Below are positions 49,639 to 58,554 of a DNA stretch of 64,000 bases, in pieces (the first letter of the stretch is position 1; every line of letters begins with the position of its first letter). Position numbers and translations under genes: made by a program. The stretch spans positions 3,100,001 through 3,164,000 of the forward strand of contig NZ_CP113065.1 of NCBI RefSeq assembly GCF_026625825.1. Direction: 5' to 3'. Below the pieces are notes generated by a model. It was not told the origin of the DNA, did not search any database, and saw nothing but the letters and a program-made list of their open reading frames with translations. The stretch comes from Pseudoxanthomonas sp. SL93. GTDB lineage: Bacteria; Pseudomonadota; Gammaproteobacteria; Xanthomonadales; Xanthomonadaceae.

Positions 49639-50670
49639 TCAATCGCCGTTACGCTGGTCCAGATACCACCGGGCTGCCCCAATCACGCCCAGTTGTCCGT
49701 GTTCGACCAGCTTCACGGGAATTCGCTCCAACGCTTCGCGCATCGATCCCTTGTTGAGGAACCGCGGCACGAAGCTGCTGCCAATCAGGAAGTCGCGGAT
49801 CTTCGGCAGGATCCCGCCCGCCAGGTACACGCCGCCCTGCACGCCGTACAGCAGCGCCATGTCGCCCACCACGCTGCCCAGCAGGCCGCAGAACACGTCC
49901 AGGCTTTCGCGGGCGAGCGGATCGCTGCCGTCCAATGCGGCCGCGGTGATCTCGCCCGGCGTGGTGTGGGGATTGGCCTGCCCGCGCACCGCGCAGAGCG
50001 TGGCATGCAGGTTCATCAGGCCGGGGCCCGACAACGCGTATTCGACCGGCACGTGCGCGCGGGTCTTCAGCATTTCCGTCAGCAGCGCCATTTCCAGCGC
50101 GTTGCCCGCGGTCAGCGCGGCCTGGCCGGCTTCGGTGGCCAGGACCACGGCGCGCTTGCCGGTGGGGATCCACACGGCCGCACCGAGTCCGGTGCCCGGG
50201 CCCAGGATCAACGTCGGACCGCGCGCAGGCGCGGCCGAGGGGCCCGTGAGCTGCAGCACCTGGCTGGCATCGACCTGCGCCGAGGCATGCGCCACGGCTT
50301 CGAAGTCGTTGACCAGGCGGAAGTCGTCGAAGCCGAGCTGCTCGCGGATCTGCGCGGGTGAGAGCCGCCAGGGCAGGTTGTTGGTGATGACGGTGCCGTC
50401 TTCCAGCGGATAACCGGCACTGGCGATCACGCCGCGCGTGATGCGGGCGCCGCCGAGGTGCGACAGGAAGTCCTGCAGGATGTCAGCCAGGGCGGGGTAA
50501 TCCGCACATGCGTACTTGCGGTAGTCGAGCACGCTGACCGGCGCGGCCGGATCGGCGCTGCCACGCACCAGGCCGATGCGCACATGCGTGCCACCGACGT
50601 CGGCGGCGATGAAGGCATCGCCCGCGTGGGTCATGGCATCCGTCGGCAATGGATTGGCGATTGCGACCAC
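49639..50670 (-). CDS. glk: glucokinase-family sugar kinase
   Basis: A 343-residue ROK-independent (Glk/COG0837) kinase: AADVGGTHVRIGLV (phosphate loop 1), VNDFEAVAH, GPGTGLGAAV (catalytic region) and GGVYLAGGILP. E. coli Glk uses glucose; in this Nag setting GlcNAc phosphorylation is likely, since NagP imports the free sugar and NagA needs GlcNAc-6-P. Start is unsettled: GTG at 50670 has GGGGAG close upstream, ATG at 50634 has no site, and ATG at 50739 directly abuts an operator. Leftmost-reading gene of the divergent pair with nagP. Confidence 0.88.
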   Translation of the reverse strand: MVAIANPLPTDAMTHAGDAFIAADVGGTHVRIGLVRGSADPAAPVSVLDYRKYACADYPALADILQDFLSHLGGARITRGVIASAGYPLEDGTVITNNLPWRLSPAQIREQLGFDDFRLVNDFEAVAHASAQVDASQVLQLTGPSAAPARGPTLILGPGTGLGAAVWIPTGKRAVVLATEAGQAALTAGNALEMALLTEMLKTRAHVPVEYALSGPGLMNLHATLCAVRGQANPHTTPGEITAAALDGSDPLARESLDVFCGLLGSVVGDMALLYGVQGGVYLAGGILPKIRDFLIGSSFVPRFLNKGSMREALERIPVKLVEHGQLGVIGAARWYLDQRNGD

Positions 50671-50739
50671 ACGTCTCCCCACATGTTCGCTGAGCCGGGT
50701 TGGCAGGCAACCCTGATGCGGCCGGAGTGTGTGAGGCAT

Positions 50740-50755
50740 TTGACAACGTTGTCAA
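50740..50755. promoter_or_regulatory. LacI-type operator 1 (glk side)
   Basis: A perfect 16-base palindrome TTGACAACGTTGTCAA with the central CG typical of LacI-family sites. It lies upstream of glk and 340 bases from nagP. Likely bound by the LacI regulator encoded at 52421. Confidence 0.8.
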
Positions 50756-50881
50756 CACTCTGTCATGAAATAGGGGTGGGCACGGTGGTGGATTGGCCTA
50801 TGGGAAGAACGATCACCGTGTTCAGCTTGTTATTGCCTGCATATCTGGATTTGAAGGTTCATTTTCAGAAGGTTATGAGGC

Positions 50882-50913
50882 AAGTCCGTACGGACTTTGT
50901 GTTGCGCCGCAAC
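50882..50913. promoter_or_regulatory. two adjacent palindromes in the glk-nagP control region
   Basis: AAGTCCGTACGGACTT (50882-50897) is a perfect 16-base palindrome, and GTTGCG-C-CGCAAC (50901-50913) follows three bases later. They differ from the LacI sites and could be bound by a second regulator or shape the leader RNA. The rest of the 410-base intergenic region (50671-51080) holds the two operators and no gene that I can see; I could not place -10/-35 boxes with confidence. Confidence 0.5.
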
Positions 50914-50984
50914 AGGATCTGCTGTGACACAAAGGCTGTTTCAGCGGCTGATCCAGGGGGTCCTGGTAGTCCGTCAGGCAATTT

Positions 50985-51000
50985 TGTGACAACGTTGTTC
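50985..51000. promoter_or_regulatory. LacI-type operator 2 (nagP side)
   Basis: TGACAACGTTGT at 50987-50998 repeats the 12-base core of operator 1, with a less symmetric right end (TC). It lies 81 bases before nagP; the two cores are 246 bases apart. Confidence 0.75.
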
Positions 51001-51080
51001 CCAGTCATTGCCGAGCTCCCGGCCTGCGTCGCAGGCACGCGGTGCCCACGGCCCAGCCATCGCAGGGGAGTTCCGCAGAC

Positions 51081-52385
51081 ATGACCGCCGTTCCCGGCCA
51101 GCTCCATACGACATCGCGTGCCGCCCCGCGGCATGCCACCTCCATCGCCATCATCGGCATGTTGTTCTTCATCATCGGTTTCTTCACCTGGATCAACGGT
51201 CCGTTGATCACCTTCGTGAAGCTGGCCTTCGACCTGGACGAAGTGAATGCCTTCCTCGTGCTGATGGTGTTCTACCTGTCCTACTTCTTCCTGGCCTTGC
51301 CGGCGGCCGCCCTGCACAAGCGCACCGGCATGAAGAAGGGCCTGGCGATCAGCCTGTTCGTGATGGCCGTGGGTGCCGCGCTGTTCGGGGAGTTCTCGAC
51401 GCAGCGCTGGTATCCGGGCGCGCTGTCCGGGCTGTTCGTCATCGGTGGCGGCCTGGCCCTGCTGCAGACGGCGGTGAATCCGTACATCAGTATCCTGGGG
51501 CCGATCGAGAGCGCCGCGCAGCGCATCGCGCTGATGGGCATCTGCAACAAGGTCGCCGGCATGCTGGCGCCGCTGGTGATCGGCACGCTGGTGCTGCAGG
51601 GCATCGGCGACCTCTCCACCCAGGTGGAAGCGGCGGACGCCGCGACCCGGGCGGTGCTGCTGGACCGGTTCGCCGCCAAGATCCACGCGCCCTACCTGGT
51701 GATGGCCGGCGTGCTGGTGGTGGTGGCCATCGCCATCCTGTTCTCGCCGTTGCCGGAGGTGAAATCCTCCGAAGCCAACGCAGAAGCCGCCGGTACCGCG
51801 GGCGACGGCGGCCGTCGCAGCATCCTGCAGTTCCCGCACCTGTGGCTGGGCGTGCTGTGCCTGTTCGTCTACGTGGGCGTGGAAGTGCTGGCCGGCGACG
51901 CCATCGGCACCTACGGCAATGGCTTCGGCCTGCCGCTGGACCGCACCAAGCTGTTCACCTCGTACACGCTGTTCGCGATGCTGATCGGCTACGTGGTCGG
52001 CCTGCTGGCGATTCCGCGGCTGATCTCGCAGGAACGCTACCTCAGTGTGTCGGCGGTGCTGGGCGTGCTGTTCGCGGTGGGCGCCTTCCTGACCGAAGGC
52101 TACGTCTCGGTGGGCTTCGTGGCCGCGCTGGGCTTCGCCAACGCGATGATGTGGCCGGCGATCTTCCCGCTGGCCATCAAGGGCCTGGGCCGCTTCACCG
52201 AAACCGGGTCCGCGCTCCTGATCATGGGCATCGCCGGCGGCGCGCTGATCCCGCAGCTGTTCGCGGTGCTGAAGCAGCACCACGATTTCCAGCTGGTGTT
52301 CCTGGCGTTGGCGGTGCCGTGCTACCTGTACATCCTGTATTTCGCCCTGCATGGCCACCGCGTCGGCCAGGCGCGGTCGGGCTGA
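51081..52385 (+). CDS. nagP: N-acetylglucosamine transporter, MFS (NagP/FucP-like)
   Basis: A 434-residue, 12-helix permease of the FucP/glucose-galactose branch: FFIIGFFTWINGPLI at helix 1, NPYISILGPIESAAQR in the first half and ANAMMWPAIFPLAIKGLG in the second. Such permeases bring free sugars, here presumably GlcNAc, across the inner membrane with protons. GGGGAG ten bases before the ATG at 51081 decides the start. First gene of the rightward Nag unit. Confidence 0.9.
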   Translation: MTAVPGQLHTTSRAAPRHATSIAIIGMLFFIIGFFTWINGPLITFVKLAFDLDEVNAFLVLMVFYLSYFFLALPAAALHKRTGMKKGLAISLFVMAVGAALFGEFSTQRWYPGALSGLFVIGGGLALLQTAVNPYISILGPIESAAQRIALMGICNKVAGMLAPLVIGTLVLQGIGDLSTQVEAADAATRAVLLDRFAAKIHAPYLVMAGVLVVVAIAILFSPLPEVKSSEANAEAAGTAGDGGRRSILQFPHLWLGVLCLFVYVGVEVLAGDAIGTYGNGFGLPLDRTKLFTSYTLFAMLIGYVVGLLAIPRLISQERYLSVSAVLGVLFAVGAFLTEGYVSVGFVAALGFANAMMWPAIFPLAIKGLGRFTETGSALLIMGIAGGALIPQLFAVLKQHHDFQLVFLALAVPCYLYILYFALHGHRVGQARSG

Positions 52386-52420
52386 ACGGCAGGACGGAAT
52401 CCGGGCATCATTGCGGACTC

Positions 52421-53512
52421 ATGACCATGACAGATTCCAGCATGCGCAGACCCACCATCAAGGATGTCGCCGAGCGCGCCAAGGTGTCGTTGAAGACCGT
52501 TTCGCGGGTCATCAACAACGAGCCCTCGGTGATGCAGGGCACCCGCGCGCGCGTGCTGCACGCGATCGCCGAGCTGGACTACGAACCGGACCAGTCCGCG
52601 CGCAACCTGCGCAGCGGCACGCCGTTCGTGGTCGGGCTGGTGTACGACAACCCCAATCCTTACCACATCATCGGCGTGCAGAACGGGGTGCTGGCGGCGT
52701 GCAAGGAAACCGGCTTCGGCCTGCAGATCCATCCGGTGGATTCCACGTCGCCGCTGCTGGCGGAGGAGCTGGTGGAATTCGTGCAGCGCTCGCGCCTGGC
52801 CGGTCTGGTGCTGACCGCACCGATGTCGGAGCGCGCCGATCTGGTCGGTACGCTGGCCGCGCGCGGCGTCAAGCTGGTACGCATCATCGCCGCGACCGAG
52901 GATCCCGAAGACGGCCATGCCTGCGTCTACGTGGACGATCGCGATGCCGCCTACGAGATCACCGAACACCTGATCCAGCTTGGCCACCAGCGCATCGGCT
53001 TCCTGTGGGGCGGGCTGGCGCACCGGTCCAGCACCGAGCGTTATGCCGGCTACGAGAAGGCACTGAAGGACTACGGCATCACCCTGGACAAGCACCTGGT
53101 GGTGCCGGGCGATTACACCTTCGACGATGGCTTCCGCGGCGCGCGCCGGTTGCTGGCGCTGCGCGAACCACCAACCGCCATCTTCGGTTCCAACGACGAG
53201 ATCGCCGCCGGCGTGCTGGCCGCCGCGAAATCCGCCGGCATGAACGTGCCCTATGACCTGTCCATCGCCGGCTTTGAGGACAGCCCGTTCTCCAAGCAGT
53301 CGTGGCCGCCGCTGACCACCGCCAAGCAGGCCACCGAAGACATCGCCAAGCAGGCCGCGCGCCTGCTGATCGCCGGACTGCGCCAGGACGCGTACGACGA
53401 CCAACCCACCGCCGTGCACAACCAGGGCTTCGTGCCGCAGCTGGTGGTGCGTGGTTCCACTGCGCCGGTCCGCCCGCGCACCGACCGACCCGAACCGCCG
53501 ACCCATGACTGA
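52421..53512 (+). CDS. nagR: LacI family transcriptional regulator
   Basis: A 363-residue repressor-type protein: DNA-binding helices at the start (PTIKDVAERAKVSLKTVSRVIN), hinge LRSGTPFVVGLVYDN and a periplasmic-binding-protein-like effector domain ending near FEDSPFSKQSWPPLTT. The two operators in front of nagP and glk are its obvious targets; the effector would be GlcNAc or GlcNAc-6-P. ATGs at 52421, 52427 and 52442 are possible; none has a good ribosome site. Its end overlaps the next gene by eight bases. Confidence 0.9.
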   Translation: MTMTDSSMRRPTIKDVAERAKVSLKTVSRVINNEPSVMQGTRARVLHAIAELDYEPDQSARNLRSGTPFVVGLVYDNPNPYHIIGVQNGVLAACKETGFGLQIHPVDSTSPLLAEELVEFVQRSRLAGLVLTAPMSERADLVGTLAARGVKLVRIIAATEDPEDGHACVYVDDRDAAYEITEHLIQLGHQRIGFLWGGLAHRSSTERYAGYEKALKDYGITLDKHLVVPGDYTFDDGFRGARRLLALREPPTAIFGSNDEIAAGVLAAAKSAGMNVPYDLSIAGFEDSPFSKQSWPPLTTAKQATEDIAKQAARLLIAGLRQDAYDDQPTAVHNQGFVPQLVVRGSTAPVRPRTDRPEPPTHD

Positions 53513-54569
53513 TTCCGCTCCGCTGCCCAACCCCGCGCAGACCCTGATGCACCAGGAGGCGGCCCAGGCTGCCGACGTCATCGCCGCGCAGTACGCGCGC
53601 AATGAAGCCACCGTGCAGAAACTCGCCGCCGACCTGCGCCGCGATCCGCCGCCGTTCGTGGTGACCTGTGCGCGCGGCAGTTCCGACCACGCCGCCACGT
53701 ACGCGAAGTACCTATTCGAGACGCAGCTGGGGCTGGTGACCGCTTCCGCATCGCCTTCGGTCGGTTCCGTGTACGAAGCGAAGCAGAAGCTGGACGGCGC
53801 GCTGTACGTGGTGGTGTCGCAGTCGGGCAAGAGCCCCGACCTGCTGCGCAATGCGTCGGCGGCCGCCGATGCCGGTGCGCGCGTGGTCGCCCTGGTCAAC
53901 GTGGAGGACTCGCCGCTGGCGGCGCTGGCCGACACGGTATTGCCGCTGCATGCAGGGCCGGAGCGCAGCGTGGCGGCCACCAAGAGTTACCTGGCCTCGC
54001 TGGCCGCGATCCTGCAGCTGGCGGCGTACTGGAAGGACGAAGCGCCGCTGCGCGACGCACTGACGCAGTTGCCCGATGCGTTGCGCGCCGCCTGGCAGGC
54101 CGACTGGTCGTCGGTGACCGATGGCCTGGTCGATGCGCACAACCTGTTCGTGCTGGGCCGCGGCCTGGGACTGGCGGCGGCGCAGGAAGCCGCGCTGAAG
54201 TTCAAGGAAACCTGCGGCCTGCACGCGGAAGCCTACAGTTCGGCCGAAGTGAAGCACGGGCCGATGGCGCTGGTGGGTCCGGGATTCCCGGTGCTCTGCT
54301 TCGCGCAGCCGGATGAAACCGAAGCCGGCACGCTGGCGCTGGCGCGCGAGTTCCGCGGGCGTGGCGCCCAGGTGTGGGTCGCCGCGCAGCATGGCGACGC
54401 GGGTGCCGCGCGCGAGGACATCCTGCCGCTGGTGCACGGCCCCCATCCGGCCTGTGCCCCACTGTTGACCATCCAGAGCTTCTATCGCGCGATCAATGCG
54501 CTCGCGCTGCGGCGTGGCCATAATCCGGACGTGCCGCCGCACCTCAACAAGGTCACCGAAACCGTATGA
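53505..54569 (+). CDS. nagB-II: glucosamine-6-phosphate deaminase, NagB-II (SIS) type
   Basis: A 354-residue protein of two SIS domains, like the isomerase half of GlmS but without the glutaminase. CARGSSDHAATYAKY and VVSQSGKSPDLL mark the first sugar-phosphate site, LGRGLGLAAAQEAALKFKETCGLHAEAYSSAEVKHGP the second. In Shewanella-type pathways this enzyme replaces classic NagB, releasing ammonia from glucosamine-6-P to give fructose-6-P. Overlaps both neighbours (eight bases with nagR, four with nagA). Confidence 0.9.
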   Translation: MTDSAPLPNPAQTLMHQEAAQAADVIAAQYARNEATVQKLAADLRRDPPPFVVTCARGSSDHAATYAKYLFETQLGLVTASASPSVGSVYEAKQKLDGALYVVVSQSGKSPDLLRNASAAADAGARVVALVNVEDSPLAALADTVLPLHAGPERSVAATKSYLASLAAILQLAAYWKDEAPLRDALTQLPDALRAAWQADWSSVTDGLVDAHNLFVLGRGLGLAAAQEAALKFKETCGLHAEAYSSAEVKHGPMALVGPGFPVLCFAQPDETEAGTLALAREFRGRGAQVWVAAQHGDAGAAREDILPLVHGPHPACAPLLTIQSFYRAINALALRRGHNPDVPPHLNKVTETV

Positions 54570-55702
54570 GTGGTCCCGTTGCCCTGCTCAATGCGCGCGT
54601 ACTGACCAGCGAAGGCTTCGTCACCGGCCTGGCCGTGGTGATGCAGGAGGGCAGGATCGCGGACCTGGTGGCCAACGACGCCATTCCCGGCGACGCGGCG
54701 CGGCGCGATCTGCACGGCGCCTGGCTGCTGCCGGGATTCATCGACGCGCAGGTCAACGGCGGCGGCGGCGTACTGTTCAACAACACGACCACGGTGGATG
54801 CGATCCGCACCATCGCGCAGGCGCACCGCCGCTTCGGTACCACCGGCCTGCTGCCCACGCTGATCAGCGACGATGCCAGCGTCATGCAGCGCGCCATCGA
54901 CGCGACGCATGACGCGATCGCACAGGGCGTGCCCGGCGTGCTGGGCATCCATCTGGAAGGTCCGTACCTCGCGCCCGCGCGCAAGGGCACGCACGACGCC
55001 GGCAAGTTCCGCGTGCCGGGCGCCGACGAAGTACGGATGGCGACGTCGCTGGAGAATGGCGTGACACTGCTGACGCTGGCGCCCGAGCAGGTCCCCGCGG
55101 ACACCATCCGGTCGATGGTGGAACGCGGCGCGATCGTCGTAGCCGGCCACACCGCGGCGACGTATGAGCAGGTCCGCGCCGGCATCGAAGCCGGCATCAC
55201 CGGCTTCACCCATCTCTACAACGCCATGTCCCCATTGCAGGGGCGCGAGCCCGGCGCGGTGGGCGCGGCGCTGGAGGATGACGGCAGCTGGTGTGGCGTC
55301 ATCGTCGACGGCGTGCATGTGCATCCGGCCAGCCTGCGCGTGGCACTGGCGGCCAAGCCGCGCGGCAAGGTCTTCCTGGTGACGGATGCGATGCCGATGG
55401 TCGGTTCGGACGATCCGTCGTTCGATCTCTATGGCGAGACCATCACCGCCATCGACGGCGTGGTTCGCAATGCAGCCGGTGCGCTGGCCGGCTCCGCGCT
55501 GGACATGGGCACCGCCGTGCGCAACAGCGTGCGCCTGCTGGGACTGACATTGGACGAGGCGGCGCGCATGGCTTCGACCTACCCGGCGGAGTTCCTCGGC
55601 CTGGGCGCATCGCATGGCCGCATCGCGCCAGGCTACCGGGCTGACCTGGTGGCGCTGGACGAGGATCTGCGCGTGGTCGATACGTGGATCGCCGGCGCCT
55701 GA
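54566..55702 (+). CDS. nagA: N-acetylglucosamine-6-phosphate deacetylase
   Basis: Removes the acetyl group from GlcNAc-6-P. A 378-residue amidohydrolase: PGFIDAQVNGGGG (the HxH is replaced, as in single-metal NagA), HLEGPYL (Glu), AGHTAATY (His), THLYNAMSPL (His), DGVHVHP and VTDAMP with the catalytic Asp. ATGA overlap with nagB-II couples the two steps. Confidence 0.96.
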   Translation: MSGPVALLNARVLTSEGFVTGLAVVMQEGRIADLVANDAIPGDAARRDLHGAWLLPGFIDAQVNGGGGVLFNNTTTVDAIRTIAQAHRRFGTTGLLPTLISDDASVMQRAIDATHDAIAQGVPGVLGIHLEGPYLAPARKGTHDAGKFRVPGADEVRMATSLENGVTLLTLAPEQVPADTIRSMVERGAIVVAGHTAATYEQVRAGIEAGITGFTHLYNAMSPLQGREPGAVGAALEDDGSWCGVIVDGVHVHPASLRVALAAKPRGKVFLVTDAMPMVGSDDPSFDLYGETITAIDGVVRNAAGALAGSALDMGTAVRNSVRLLGLTLDEAARMASTYPAEFLGLGASHGRIAPGYRADLVALDEDLRVVDTWIAGA

Positions 55703-55721
55703 TCCTCTGCGGATGGCGCGC

Positions 55722-56792
55722 ATGACCGTCCCGGCAAGCCGTTTCGCTTCCGTCGATGCGCTGCGCGGCATGACCGTGGCGGCCATGCTGCTGGTCAATA
55801 CGCCGGGCGACTGGGCGCATGTCTACGCGCCGCTGCTGCATGCGGAATGGCATGGGTGCACGCCGGCCGACCTGGTGTTCCCGTTCTTCCTGTTCGTCGT
55901 GGGCGTCTCCATCGCGCTGGGCATCGTACCGAGGGTGGAAGCGGGGGCATCCTCGCCCGCGTTGACGCAGGGCGTGCTGTGGCGCGCCGTCAAGATCATC
56001 GCGCTCGGGCTGCTGCTGCACCTGCTGGCGTTCTGGCTGCTCGACAAGCCATGGTTCCGGCCATGGGGCGTGCTGCAGCGGATCGGCGTGTGCTTCGCCG
56101 TGGCGGGGGTGCTCGCGATCCATGCCACGCCGCGCGTGCAATGGGCGCTGGTCATCGCGCTGCTGTCGGGATACTGGGCCTTGCTTGCCCCGGGGGGCTA
56201 CGCGCCGTTCACCAATCTGGCGAGCCGCTTGGACACCGCCTTGTTGGGTCCGATGCTTTACCAGTGGGACGCCACCATGCTGCGTGGCCATGATCCCGAA
56301 GGCCTGCTCAGCACGTTGCCGGCGCTCGCCACCACCTTGCTGGGGCTGCGCGCCGGTGCGTGGTTGCGGGCGGGCCGGACGAAGTGGCTGCTGGCCGCGG
56401 GCGTGGTCTGCCTGCTGGCGGGCGTGGCATGGGCACCGGTCATGCCGCTCAACAAGAACCTGTGGACGTCTTCCTACACCCTGTTCACCGCGGGCTGCGC
56501 GATGCTGGCACTGCTGCTGTGCCATGTCGCCATCGATCGCCGTGACTGGTCGGCATGGGGGCGTCGCTTCGGTGTCAACGCCATTGCGGCCTACGTGGGC
56601 TCGGCGGCGATGGTCTATCCGCTGATCGCATTGGGCTGGCTGCAGCCGATCTACCATCACGGCTTCGCCGGCTGGATGACGCCGCGCTTCGGACCGTACC
56701 TGCCCTCGCTGGCCTTCGCGCTGGCGTTCGTGTCGTTGTGGTGGGTCATCGTGGCCTGCATGGACCGGCGCGGCTGGTACCTGAAGATCTGA
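55722..56792 (+). CDS. nagX: NagX-like multi-helix membrane protein (DUF5009 / heparan-glucosaminide acetyltransferase-like)
   Basis: A 356-residue protein with about ten helices. [45 protein letters not shown], and [10 protein letters not shown] are hallmarks of the family related to human heparan-alpha-glucosaminide N-acetyltransferase. It is a regular member of Nag loci in Shewanella and xanthomonads; it may pass or modify GlcNAc at the membrane, but its activity is not settled. ATG at 55713 is an alternative start. Confidence 0.88.
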   Translation: MTVPASRFASVDALRGMTVAAMLLVNTPGDWAHVYAPLLHAEWHGCTPADLVFPFFLFVVGVSIALGIVPRVEAGASSPALTQGVLWRAVKIIALGLLLHLLAFWLLDKPWFRPWGVLQRIGVCFAVAGVLAIHATPRVQWALVIALLSGYWALLAPGGYAPFTNLASRLDTALLGPMLYQWDATMLRGHDPEGLLSTLPALATTLLGLRAGAWLRAGRTKWLLAAGVVCLLAGVAWAPVMPLNKNLWTSSYTLFTAGCAMLALLLCHVAIDRRDWSAWGRRFGVNAIAAYVGSAAMVYPLIALGWLQPIYHHGFAGWMTPRFGPYLPSLAFALAFVSLWWVIVACMDRRGWYLKI

Positions 56793-56881
56793 CGCACCGA
56801 TCAGCGCTGGGCGGAAGCCCGTCACGCTTTTCTTCACCTGCCGGGTGTACAACAGCGGCGTCCACCTGCCGGGATCATTCC

Positions 56882-58183
56882 ATGAAAGCCGTGCTGCCTG
56901 TTCTCTGCTGCCTCCTGCTCGCGAGCTGCGAAAGCGCCAAGGTCGATGCGGAGGGCGCGGAAGTGGTGCTGGTCAGCAAGGCGGCTGAAACCCGAACGCC
57001 GACCCTCCTCGTCAACCCGCCGCGCGACATGGCAGAACCCGTGGCTGCAACACCGGTGACGGCAGCCTCACCGCCGGCGTCGGCGTCCGAAGGACAACGC
57101 GTGATGGCAGGGCTGTCGCGGGCGCGACAGGTTCCCGACCCGCCGTTCACCAGTACGCCCGTCCTGACCTTCAACGAACCATGGGCGATGACTTTCCTGC
57201 CGGACGGTCGCCTGCTGGTCACGGAGAAATCCGGCAAGCTGCGTCTGGCCAATGTCGCCACCGGCCAGGTCGGCGAAGTCATCGGCGTACCGGCCGTGTC
57301 GTATGGCGGGCAGGGCGGTTTCGGCGACGTGGTGCTGCACCCGCGTTTCAGCGAGACGCGCTGGGTCTACATCAGTTACGCGGAAGCCGGCAGCAACGGC
57401 ACCCGTGGGGCGGCGGTGGCGCGCGCGCAGCTGGTCCTCGACGCGTCCGGCAACGGCGGCAGCCTGTCCAACCTGCAGGTCCTCTGGCGCCAGTTGCCGA
57501 AAGTGTCCGGCTCCAACCACTTCGGTCACCGCATGGCGTTCGGTGGCGACGGCAAGTTGTGGATCACGTCCAGCGAGCGCGACCAGCAGACGCCGGCGCA
57601 GGATCTGCAATCCTCGTTGGGCAAGATGATCCGCCTGAACGACGACGGTTCGGTGCCGCCCGACAACCCCTTCGCCGCCCAGGGCGGCATCGCAGCCCAG
57701 GTGTGGTCGCTGGGCCATCGCAATCTGCTGGGCATCGCGTTCGACGCCAGCGGACGGCTCTGGACCCATGAAATGGGTCCCGCCGGTGGCGACGAGCTCA
57801 ACCTGATCGAACGCGGTGCCAACTATGGCTGGCCCGTCGTCTCCAACGGCGACCACTACGACGGCAGGACCATTCCGGATCATCCCACGCGCCCCGAATT
57901 CAACGCGCCCGAGGCGTGGTGGACCCCGGTGATCGCGCCGGCGGGCTTCGTGATCTATTCCGGCAACCAGTTCCCGTGGTTCCGCGGACAGGGATTCATT
58001 GGTGGCCTGGCGTCGCAGGCACTGATCCAGATCGAGTTCAATGGCAACCAGGCACGGGAAGTCCGGCGCTACCCGATGGGCCGCCGCATCCGCGAAGTGG
58101 AGCAGGGCCCTGACGGCAACCTGTGGCTGCTGGAGGACGGCGGCAGTGGACGCCTGCTGAAACTCACGCCCAACCGCAGCTGA
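56882..58183 (+). CDS. PQQ-dependent sugar dehydrogenase-like lipoprotein (YliI/Asd type)
   Basis: A 433-residue protein with lipobox LLASC (Cys16), an Ala/Pro-rich tether to about residue 75 and a six-bladed propeller of the soluble glucose dehydrogenase type. [16 protein letters not shown] holds the likely catalytic His; [37 protein letters not shown] and [16 protein letters not shown] are standard family stretches. Relatives oxidise aldose sugars with PQQ in the periplasm. Placed 89 bases after nagX; whether it belongs to that regulon is open. Only two bases separate its stop from that of the next, convergent gene. Confidence 0.87.
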   Translation: MKAVLPVLCCLLLASCESAKVDAEGAEVVLVSKAAETRTPTLLVNPPRDMAEPVAATPVTAASPPASASEGQRVMAGLSRARQVPDPPFTSTPVLTFNEPWAMTFLPDGRLLVTEKSGKLRLANVATGQVGEVIGVPAVSYGGQGGFGDVVLHPRFSETRWVYISYAEAGSNGTRGAAVARAQLVLDASGNGGSLSNLQVLWRQLPKVSGSNHFGHRMAFGGDGKLWITSSERDQQTPAQDLQSSLGKMIRLNDDGSVPPDNPFAAQGGIAAQVWSLGHRNLLGIAFDASGRLWTHEMGPAGGDELNLIERGANYGWPVVSNGDHYDGRTIPDHPTRPEFNAPEAWWTPVIAPAGFVIYSGNQFPWFRGQGFIGGLASQALIQIEFNGNQAREVRRYPMGRRIREVEQGPDGNLWLLEDGGSGRLLKLTPNRS

Positions 58184-58185
58184 GG

Positions 58186-58554
58186 TTACTTCGCCTGCGA
58201 GTGCGGCAATGGCATGTCGGCGGGCCCGCCAGGCGTCGCGGATGGCTCGCGATGGCGGATATCCAGGTAAAGGCTGTAGGCGGCGGTGAATGCCGGCAGC
58301 AGGTTCTGCAGCACGCCGACCGCATCCTGCTTCGACGAGAACAGGAAGTAGCTCAGCGCCATCACGCTGCCGCACAGGCTCATGTACCAGAACAGGCGCG
58401 GGATGACCGGTCGCCGCGCACGACGCGAGGCGGTGAACTGCACCAGCCATCGCCCGCCGAACATCGCCGCGCCGGTCAGGCCGATCAGTTTCCAGGGCGT
58501 CATGTGCAGGCCGGTCCATCCCAGCCAGAGGATTTCCTGATCCATGGCGCTCAT
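58186..58554 (-). CDS. lipid A biosynthesis N-terminal (LABN) domain membrane protein
   Basis: A 122-residue protein with three helices; WKLIGLTGAAMFGGRWLVQF, SRRARRPVIPRLFWYMSLCGSVMALSYFLF and DAVGVLQNLLPAFTAAYSLYLDI are typical of the LABN family (PF07578), found next to sugar-phosphate glycosyltransferases. Its ATG overlaps the stop of the GT2 gene (ATGA), which fixes the start. Possibly a small partner or flippase component for undecaprenyl-phosphate sugars (inference). Confidence 0.88.
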   Translation of the reverse strand: MSAMDQEILWLGWTGLHMTPWKLIGLTGAAMFGGRWLVQFTASRRARRPVIPRLFWYMSLCGSVMALSYFLFSSKQDAVGVLQNLLPAFTAAYSLYLDIRHREPSATPGGPADMPLPHSQAK

